Below are positions 42,404-50,100 of a stretch of 64,000 bases of DNA, piece by piece. The position numbers and the translations under genes are program-made. The DNA comes from JBGSPQ01 sp964346765 (GTDB lineage: Bacteria > Patescibacteriota > Gracilibacteria > UBA1369), in contig CAYFWB010000003.1 in assembly GCA_964346765.1 (NCBI GenBank), positions 85,333 through 149,332 of the forward strand, read 5' to 3'. Position 1 is the first letter of the stretch; each line of letters begins with the position of its first letter. The notes beneath the pieces are model-generated. The model worked only from the letters and a program-made list of their open reading frames with translations. It ran no database searches and was not told the origin of the DNA.

Positions 42404-43384
42404 ATGATTATCAGATATAAGACACTTTGTATCGCATTATTGATCTCCTTTTTTCTTCCTTTGAACGCTGGAGCTTACAACGATTTAAGTGCTGACAGCC
42501 CTTATTTCGAAGCGGTTACTCTTTTAACGCAAAACGGAGTTTTACAAGGCTATGATGACAATACTTTCAGACCCGAACAAAAAGTAAACCGCGCCGAAGC
42601 ACTGAAAATAATTTTAAAAAGTATCGGGGTGGAGGCGACATCGGGTCTTTACAATACGGGTTTCCCCGATGTTCCGATCGACGCCTGGTACGCTGGGTAT
42701 ATAATGGAAGGCTTGCTAAGAAACATTATCAGCGGAAATCCCGACGGCACATTCGCGGGTGGGAGGACAGTAAATAAAGCCGAGTTTTTAAAAATGACGT
42801 TGAAAGCTTATGGCACAAACATATCAAAATATTCTGTTATTACCGAATTCATAGCGCATGACGTGCCTTTGGACGCCTGGTTCGCGAATTATCTAAATTA
42901 CGCCAAAACAGTCGGTCTAACATCACCCGATTTGAGCATCAATCTTTATCCCGAAAAGGAACTCAACCGTGGGGAATCTGCTTTATTTGTTTACAGGATG
43001 AAAATCCTGCAGTCGGGTGGAGACATGCAGGAGTATCTTTCCATTACGGAAGCTTCTTTAACAGAAGCTCTTGCTTACATTAATAATGATGACATTTCTA
43101 ATTCCTTAAAATTAGCGGAACAGGCAGTCGGATACAGTGATATGGCTGTCAAACTTGACGGTACCTCCGCGATTGCAAAGGCGGCGAATAAAATGGCCTT
43201 GGCCTTTCAGAAGCTATTTTCCGCTTACAAAGCGGGCCTGAATAGTGCGTCTGAAGAAGTCAATAATTTGGCGCTCGAAGCGCGCGGACTGGCGCATGAA
43301 GCCGCGGAAATTAACCCCGACATCAACTATTTGGCTATCAAAGTAGTTGAGCAGGCGGATAATCTTATAGATCAGTTAAACTAA
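42404..43384 (+). CDS. S-layer homology (SLH) domain protein 2, paralogue of the preceding gene
   Basis: 326 residues with the same layout: signal peptide (about 1-23, CIALLISFFLPLNAGAYN), three SLH domains (GVLQGYDDNTFRPEQKVNRA; FPDVPIDAWYAGYIMEGLLR with GNPDGTFAGGRTVNKAE; a degenerate third with VPLDAWFANYLNYAKTVGL) and a helical C-terminal half (SLTEALAYINNDDISNSLKL, AEQAVGYSDMAVKL). It is a diverged tandem duplicate. Two SLH proteins in a row suggest a paracrystalline or polymer-bound envelope layer. Confidence 0.92.
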   Translation: MIIRYKTLCIALLISFFLPLNAGAYNDLSADSPYFEAVTLLTQNGVLQGYDDNTFRPEQKVNRAEALKIILKSIGVEATSGLYNTGFPDVPIDAWYAGYIMEGLLRNIISGNPDGTFAGGRTVNKAEFLKMTLKAYGTNISKYSVITEFIAHDVPLDAWFANYLNYAKTVGLTSPDLSINLYPEKELNRGESALFVYRMKILQSGGDMQEYLSITEASLTEALAYINNDDISNSLKLAEQAVGYSDMAVKLDGTSAIAKAANKMALAFQKLFSAYKAGLNSASEEVNNLALEARGLAHEAAEINPDINYLAIKVVEQADNLIDQLN

Positions 43385-43443
43385 AAACATCTTCATTATC
43401 GCCATATTTAAGTCTTATTGACGCCTCTTTTTTATGTAATAAA

Positions 43444-43472
43444 TTAACAACAAGTCAAAAAAATGATATAAT
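43444..43472 (+). promoter_or_regulatory. Promoter of the Pro/Glu-rich surface protein gene
   Basis: TTAACA (43444-43449), 17-base spacer, TATAAT (43467-43472), with a second overlapping TATAAT at 43472-43477. The ATG is at 43501. Confidence 0.6.
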
Positions 43473-43500
43473 ATAATGAAAACAAAAATAAAAATAAAAA

Positions 43501-44337
43501 ATGGCTCTAAAAAGCCTTAACATCACAGTATTCATCTTGGCTCTGCTCGCTCAGCCGGTCATTTCTATGGCAGACATCGCCAGTAGCGCCAACTATACTT
43601 TAGAAATACAGGATTTTACCGGCACGGCTGGGGACTCGTCTTCACCAAGTTATAAGGTAACAGCCATTACCGATGAAAACTTTGAAGCCGCTGCCGACGA
43701 TTACAATCTATGCGGAGGTTTGCCGGAAGAAGCTTTTGGAGAATGCGGCGAACCGCCACCTCCACCACCTCCACCCGATGACGATGACGGCGGAAGTAAC
43801 GAAGCCATTGAATATCCCGAAGAACCTGAACCCGAAGAAATACCCGACGAAACGACTCCCCAGATCATTACATTTCCTGAAGAAGAAATTGAACCGGTGC
43901 CGGAAGAACCGGAGCCTCCGGAAGAATCGGCTCAGCCACTAAGACCTTCAGCTCCCGCAACACCTTCACCCGTTTATACACCACGGCCGGCATTGCCTAC
44001 AGGCCACTGGATCAACGAAATTCCCGATGAAGCAATTTACCCGTACAAACCCTCGGCTTACGAACCTGAAAAAGTAAACCCCGGCATTTATACGGGTGAT
44101 GGATGTTACGGAGACCCCAAAGAACTTCTAAGACCCGCGGCCCCCGAATCTGCCGTATATTTTAATCATCGCATGATAAACTGCCTATTGGCTATTATCT
44201 TGCTAATCATTGCCATCCTGCTCTTACGCTACGCTTTTTATCTAATCGATGAAGAAGAATCAAAACCCGAAGCAAAACTGCGAATCTGGTTACATAAAAT
44301 CAAAAAGAAATTTTTCAAAATGCTCAGACGCAAATAA
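43501..44337 (+). CDS. Pro/Glu-rich surface protein with C-terminal membrane anchor
   Basis: 278 residues. Signal peptide (about 1-25, VFILALLAQPVISMA) and a short domain with SSANYTLEIQDFTGTAGDSS and DDYNLCGGLPEEAFGECGE (Cys pair), a segment often seen at the start of CPR surface proteins. Then eight consecutive Pro, a poly-Asp run and a Pro/Glu-rich spacer to about residue 160. A membrane segment at about 230-250 (LLAIILLIIAILLLRYAFYL) and a basic tail (KIKKKFFKMLRRK) close it. Polyproline runs need EF-P, which is encoded in this window. Alone between the SLH pair and ispDF. Confidence 0.82.
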   Translation: MALKSLNITVFILALLAQPVISMADIASSANYTLEIQDFTGTAGDSSSPSYKVTAITDENFEAAADDYNLCGGLPEEAFGECGEPPPPPPPPDDDDGGSNEAIEYPEEPEPEEIPDETTPQIITFPEEEIEPVPEEPEPPEESAQPLRPSAPATPSPVYTPRPALPTGHWINEIPDEAIYPYKPSAYEPEKVNPGIYTGDGCYGDPKELLRPAAPESAVYFNHRMINCLLAIILLIIAILLLRYAFYLIDEEESKPEAKLRIWLHKIKKKFFKMLRRK

Positions 44338-44357
44338 ATATTCTCTGATACCGATTT

Positions 44358-44386
44358 TTGACACCGGATAAAATATATCGCATATT
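44358..44386 (+). promoter_or_regulatory. ispDF promoter
   Basis: TTGACA (44358-44363), 17-base spacer, CATATT (44381-44386). The TTG at 44358, in frame with ispDF, is the -35 and not a start codon; the GTG at 44412 lies 26 bases after the -10. Confidence 0.7.
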
Positions 44387-44411
44387 AAGCGGGCATTTTA
44401 ATATATTATCC

Positions 44412-45698
44412 GTGAGGCAAAAAATTGCCATAATTGTCGCGGGGGGCGGATCAAAAAGATTTGGGAAAAAAGATAAACTGTTGGAGCCGGTTGGTGGTTT
44501 TCCGCTGATTTATAACACGATCCGCGCCTTTAACGATCATCCCTTAATAACCGGAGTAATGATTGTCGCCTCTTCAGCTAATAAAAAGAAAATCGGCGAG
44601 ATTGTTAAAAAATACAATTTTCCGAAAGTGAAAAAGATAGTTTTAGGAGGCGAAACAAGGTTCGATTCGGTTGAAAAGGGGTTTAAAACTTTGTCAAAGA
44701 GTGCTGAAGGATCAAAAATTGCTGGCGAAGATATTGTTTTGATCCATAACGGCGCCAACCCTTATGTAACCGAAGAAAAAATAACAGCATGCATTAAGGC
44801 CATAGAAAAGTTTGGAGCGGCCGGGGTCGGCAAAAAAGTCGTCGACACCATTAAAGAAGTAAAAAACGGCCACATAGTGCATACCCACGACCGCGGCCGC
44901 CTCGCCGGAATGCAAACACCCCAGGGAGCCACTTTCCAAATACTAAAAGAAGCATTTAATAAAGTAAAAAAACTTAAAAAACAGACCCCAAAGTTAACCT
45001 TCACCGACGAAGCGTCTCTAATAGAAGCTCTCGGTTTAAAAGTAAAACTGATCCCCGCTTCCGAAAACAATTTTAAAGTAACAACCGCCGCCGACCTGGA
45101 AAAAATGAAACACATTTTCGGCGAAAAACCCGACGATTTTTTAGTAGGGCTGGGCCAGGACAGCCACTCCTTCAACAACCTTCCCTGTCGGCCGACGGGG
45201 AAGGTCGGCCGACAGGGAAGGTTGGCCAACGGTGGGGGCGTGCCCGCGGCAATGGCGGCCGGTAGTCATCACCCCCCACTTATTCTGGGCGGATTTGAAA
45301 TAAAAAATCATCCCAAGCTAAAAGCCGATTCCGACGGAGACGTCATCCTCCACGCGCTCTATAACGCTATCTCACAGGCGCTGGGTTCGGGCTCGCTGGG
45401 CCACTTCGCCACCGACCTCTGCAAACTAAAAGGGGTCACGGACAGCAAAAAATACCTAAAACCGCTACTCACAAAAATGAAACGCCGCGGCTACAAACTC
45501 AACAACATCGGCATCATGCTTGAATGCGCCCGCCCCAAAATAGACCCGCTCGCCCCGGCAATCAAAAAATCACTCTCCCGCATAACGGGCGTCCCCATCC
45601 ACAGAATAGGAATAACAGCCACTAGCGGAGAAAAACTATCCCCCTTCGGCAAAGGCAAAGCCATCCAGTGTTTTGCAATAGTCTCTCTACGCAAATAG
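44412..45698 (+). CDS. ispDF: Bifunctional IspD/IspF: MEP cytidylyltransferase / MECDP synthase, with in-frame palindromic insertion
   Basis: 428 residues from the GTG at 44412. IspD half (about 1-230): IAIIVAGGGSKRFGKKDKLL nucleotide loop, VLIHNGANPYVTEEKITACI, HDRGRLAGMQTPQGATFQI and TDEASLIEALG. IspF half: VGLGQDSHSF (Asp and His metal ligands), PLILGGFEIKNHPKLKADSD, GDVILHALYNAI (third ligand) and ITATSGEKLSPFGKGKAIQC. It makes CDP-ME from MEP, then the cyclic diphosphate from CDP-ME2P, with IspE acting between. Between SHSF and PLILGG, where IspF normally has a few residues, stand about 33 extra residues (NNLPCRPTGKVGRQGRLANG, then GGVPAAMAAGSHH) encoded by a palindromic element. Near the active-site loop, so activity may be affected. 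Confidence 0.95.
   Translation: MRQKIAIIVAGGGSKRFGKKDKLLEPVGGFPLIYNTIRAFNDHPLITGVMIVASSANKKKIGEIVKKYNFPKVKKIVLGGETRFDSVEKGFKTLSKSAEGSKIAGEDIVLIHNGANPYVTEEKITACIKAIEKFGAAGVGKKVVDTIKEVKNGHIVHTHDRGRLAGMQTPQGATFQILKEAFNKVKKLKKQTPKLTFTDEASLIEALGLKVKLIPASENNFKVTTAADLEKMKHIFGEKPDDFLVGLGQDSHSFNNLPCRPTGKVGRQGRLANGGGVPAAMAAGSHHPPLILGGFEIKNHPKLKADSDGDVILHALYNAISQALGSGSLGHFATDLCKLKGVTDSKKYLKPLLTKMKRRGYKLNNIGIMLECARPKIDPLAPAIKKSLSRITGVPIHRIGITATSGEKLSPFGKGKAIQCFAIVSLRK
45174..45279 (+). repeat. Palindromic repeat element inserted in ispF (copy 1)
   Basis: Perfect inverted arms of 18 bases (45176-45193 and 45207-45224, core CCTTCCCTGTCGGCC) around a 13-base loop gacggggaaggtc, itself repeating the arm sequence in altered form. 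A second inverted pair, GTGGGGG (45232-45238) and CCCCCAC (45273-45279), encloses the rest of the insertion. GC content is far above the surrounding gene. The translated part NLPCRPTGKVGRQGRLA matches copy 2 in ispE in the same reading phase. Confidence 0.85.
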
Positions 45699-45716
45699 TC
45701 ATCTGCCAAATAAGCC

Positions 45717-45746
45717 TTGACATTGTTAAAAAAACAGTTTTAGTAT
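45717..45746 (+). promoter_or_regulatory. Promoter of the DUF2341-like protein gene
   Basis: TTGACA (45717-45722), 18-base spacer, TAGTAT (45741-45746), 25 bases before the ATG at 45771. Confidence 0.6.
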
Positions 45747-45770
45747 CAAGACAACATTAACAATTTAACC

Positions 45771-47111
45771 ATGAAGCACTTAAAAAGCGTTCGCGGACTC
45801 ATATCTCTTGTTGCGTGTGCGCTGATTTTAGCTACTCTAATACTTCCTGCCGGCGTATTCGGCGCCACGGAACAGAACATCACAGTTAAAGTTACCAATA
45901 ACACCTCATCGGCTGTTTCAAATTATCAGGTAAGAATCCCTTTCAACACCGCCAAATTCATTTCAGAAGGCAACATGGCGGCGGATTGCAGCGACCTTTT
46001 GGTGAAAAACTCCAGCCAGCAAAACTTGCCTTATTACATCGAACCCGGCAGTTGTAATCGTTCCGACACAACAATTTGGGTCAAAATTCCAAACCTTCCC
46101 GCTTCACCCACTACGATCAATCTGAACTTCAATTTTGGTACAGGTAATAATAATTCAAGTTATAACAGCGGAACATCGGTATTTGATTTCTTTGATACCT
46201 TTAAATCAAACACTCTTGGCACAAAATGGGCGACCAACTATGAAAGCAGTACATTCACCACAGGCGATTCCACACAGGCCAGCATCGATACGGCAAACGA
46301 ACAGGCGGTAATAAAAAGTGGAGACTGGGGCGCTATGACAACCATGTCTAGCTCCACCACACCTATCAAATTCAACAGAACAGATGAAAGCGGTCTAGTC
46401 GCCGAAGCCAGAATTAAAACAACTAACTACGATGGATATGCCGGTGGAATCATGTATTACGACCCGGAAATAGCATTAAATTATAATAAGTACAGTTATC
46501 ATTCCTACCCGACCACCGACGGACAAAAAATCAGATACGGAGAAGCATCATTATCAAATCAGGGACCCACACAGTCCTATTCATTAACGCCCGGCAACTG
46601 GTACGTTCATCAACTGCTACTCGGAAACACCAATGAGCAAATAGTCAAAGCCACTGTTTTGGACGATAACAGCGGAGCGCAACTTTCCTACACCGACCTC
46701 AAAACGGAAAAAAACGACGCAGATTTTTCATATAATGACCGAGCATTTGCTTTAGACCGTTACAAAAGCGGCACCACTTATGTTGACTGGTTCAGAGTCA
46801 GAAAATATTTATCCACGCCTCCCACGGTTCAGGTTGAATATCCATCGGGCGGTGGAACCGGCACTTGCGACGGCGTTTCATTCGGCTACGAAACCGTCGC
46901 CCAGTCATTCTGCTCTTTTGTAGTTGGTAGATTCAATGAAATAAGCGGCAATTCATCAACCTGGGTGGAAACAGACACACTGTTCGTTGTAGGTAACGGA
47001 ACAGACGCCAACAACCGCAATGACGCCTTTAGCGTTATGAAAAACGGCAATTTAAAAGTAACCGGAGACATCAACACGCAGGGCGACATCTGTATCGGCC
47101 AATGTAACTAA
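45771..47111 (+). CDS. Exported DUF2341-like protein
   Basis: 446 residues. Signal peptide (about 10-34, LVACALILATLILPAGVFGA). The N-terminal ~100 residues (VKVTNNTSSAVSNYQVRIPF, CSDLLVKNSSQQNLPYYIEP, TTIWVKIPNLPASPTTINL) match the DUF2341 beta-domain pattern, found in surface proteins and some lectin-like fusions. A jelly-roll domain (about 130-355, VFDFFDTFKSNTLGTKWATN to YVDWFRVRKYLSTPPTVQVE) looks like a concanavalin-type glycan-binding fold. The tail (FSVMKNGNLKVTGDINTQGD) is a short fibre-tip segment also seen in bacterial tail-fibre-like proteins. 12 bases before the RHS gene, so likely its operon partner. Confidence 0.82.
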   Translation: MKHLKSVRGLISLVACALILATLILPAGVFGATEQNITVKVTNNTSSAVSNYQVRIPFNTAKFISEGNMAADCSDLLVKNSSQQNLPYYIEPGSCNRSDTTIWVKIPNLPASPTTINLNFNFGTGNNNSSYNSGTSVFDFFDTFKSNTLGTKWATNYESSTFTTGDSTQASIDTANEQAVIKSGDWGAMTTMSSSTTPIKFNRTDESGLVAEARIKTTNYDGYAGGIMYYDPEIALNYNKYSYHSYPTTDGQKIRYGEASLSNQGPTQSYSLTPGNWYVHQLLLGNTNEQIVKATVLDDNSGAQLSYTDLKTEKNDADFSYNDRAFALDRYKSGTTYVDWFRVRKYLSTPPTVQVEYPSGGGTGTCDGVSFGYETVAQSFCSFVVGRFNEISGNSSTWVETDTLFVVGNGTDANNRNDAFSVMKNGNLKVTGDINTQGDICIGQCN

Positions 47112-47123
47112 TAATCCCCTTTT

Positions 47124-50100
47124 ATGAATCAACTAAAACAACTGGTTGCCCGGGGATTATTGGCACTCATCATATTAAGTTTTCCTCTAACATCCCTGGC
47201 GGCCATAAAAACCGTTCAGCCCACTCAAAGCAGTATAAGGCCGGTTTTAAAAGAACTTGATACCGAAACTTCGAATAAAACCGAATTAAAAATAATAGAA
47301 GAAAAAAACAATAACAAAAGTGGACTTAATGTTATTGAAGGAGTCAGAAACCTCCCGACGCCCCCAAATTTGGTTTATCCCCCTAACGGACAACCCATAG
47401 ACGACACAACACCCGATCTCACCTGGCAAATCACGAGCGGTAATATTAACTATTTTCATATTCAGGTTTCCACGCAGAGCGACTTTTCCACACTAACTTG
47501 TGAAGATCAATCCTGGCCTAATACAACTTACACGCCCGGCAACGGCGTTTGCCATGAATTGACCAATGGACAAACATACTATTGGCGCGTTAAAGCGCAC
47601 GATTTAAACGGTTCATGGAGCGGATGGAGCCAGGAATGGAGCTTTATAGTCGGCACGGGCACGACCGCTTTGCCGGTACCCGTTTTAATCACTCCCGAAA
47701 ATTATCACTCTTCTGAGGACACAACTCCCGACCTTTCCTGGGACGCCAACGGCGGCGACAACAACTACTACCACGTTCAAATATCGACTGTAAACACGTT
47801 TTCCTCTACTGTTTGCGACCATTCAACATGGCAAAGCACCAATTACACCCCCGGCAATCAGGACTGCCAGCCCTTGACGCCCGCCACCTACTACTGGCGC
47901 GTCCGCGCCCACGACGTTGGCGGGCAGTGGAGCGATTGGGCGGACTACTGGGAGTTCACTGTCACTTCACCCGGTGAATTCGAAATCACAAAACCGACTT
48001 CTGCCGATTCCGTAGAGACCAAGGAAATACAATTTACCTGGACCGATATCGGCGCTGAGAGATATGAACTTTATGTTGATAATAATGGAGGATTCGGATC
48101 ACCTGAAATTTCCAAAAACAATTTCGAGCAATTCCAAAACTACACGCAGACAAGCTTCACTCTGAACGATTATTGGCTCTCCAAAAATCAATACAACGTC
48201 AAAGTCATAGCATACATGCAAGACGGCTCAACGCGCGAGGCTCTGAACAATTTTCTTTATTTGCCCGAACCATCCGCGTCTCCGGCTTGGGTTCATTTAT
48301 ACAGATTATATGACGGCTCGGCCAAAGATCACTTTTACACGACCAATCCAACCCACCGGGACCAGGCCATAGCGGACGGCTACAAATACGAAAGAATTGA
48401 AGGCCTTGTATCTGAACGCCCTTTTGACAGTCAAAACAGAGCCGCCCTGTTTCACTTGTACGACGAAGCCGGCAACACACATTTCTACACCGCCGATAGC
48501 GCCGAAAAGGATGATAAAATTATTGAAGGCTACTTATATCAGGGCATCACCGGATATATTTATAACAACAACACCGCCAGCGACATTGTGCCCCTTTATT
48601 ACACGCAAAACTCCGCCAACACCGACAATTTCTATACAATCAGCCAGTTTGAAAGAGACAATTCCATAAACGAATACGGATTCACCGACGGCGGTATCAT
48701 CGGATACGTAAAATACATTTCACCCACCAACCTAAACCAACCCACCGTTCACACGCGCCCCCAGGCCAACTTTGGCGGCGCCGATCTGGGCAGTGGCGCT
48801 TACCGCGGTTTAAACAGCATGGATCTTTCCATGGAAGGAGCCGGCCCTTCGCTCAATTTCGCTCATTTTTACAATTCATTTAATCAAAACCTGCGCCCCA
48901 TGGGAGTCGGTTGGAGCCACAGTTACAACTCATGGATTATCGAAGAAGAAAGAGACTCCAAAAACTACGTTTACATATTTTGGGGAGACGGTGCTGTTAC
49001 CGAATTTGAACAAAACGGATCCACATACAAAGACAATTCCGGAGCTCACGGAACACTTCAAAAAGTAGATGACGGCACAAATTACGGCTTCGATCTTACA
49101 ACCAAAGATCAAACCAAATATCAATTTAGAAGCATCGGCAACGACATATCCTCCAAAATCGTTCTGTTAAAACTTACGGACTACAAAGATTATTCTCTGA
49201 CTTTCAACTATGAAGCCTCCGAAGGGCGTTTAATTGATGTATCGGACGACTTCGACCGTAAACTGGAATTTGATTATTATCCTTCAAAAGGATTATTAAC
49301 GGGAGTAACCGAATACGTTGGATCAAACGCAAAAAGATCCATATCGTTCGAATACTACGACAACGGGCTGCTGAAATCCTACGAAAACCCGCTCAATCAA
49401 AAAACAACTTACACATATTACGAAACCGACGACTTCAAAAACAACCTGCTAGAAAGCATCACATATCCCAAAGGAAATAACGTAGAGATCGACTACGACG
49501 CCGCCAAAAAAGTTAAAGAAGTCAGTTTGAACTCCGGCGATCCGGCGTTAATCAGCTACAATTACGACTCTGCCACCCAGGAAACAACCACCACTGTCAC
49601 CGACCCCAAAGGATCAATTTCCCAGACCCGCCATGACAATTTATTACGATCAATCGGCCAAAGGAACGGCTCAAGCCAGGAACCCTGGACCGACATAGAA
49701 AGAAACGACTCCAATAATCCCAATCTTCCCACCAAAGTAATCGACAAAAACGGCAATCCAACATCCTTTCAGTACGATTCAAAAGGAAACATTACCAAAA
49801 TCACCAATGCGGCCGGAAACGAAGCAACGGTCACTTATAATGGCGTTAATAATATCTTATCAGCCACCGAATTCCACGCGCCGGGCGTATCGGTAACCCC
49901 AACCACGTTTGTCTACGATTCAGAAGGTTTATACTTACAACAGATCACGAATCCCAACAACGAAAAAGTAACTATTGCCTATAACCCTCAGAATTTGGTT
50001 GAATCCGTCACCGATAATCTGGGGCACAAAGCCGAGTTTGCATACGATTCATACGGAAACCTTAATAAGATCACCGATCCCGGCAACCACATCACCCGTT

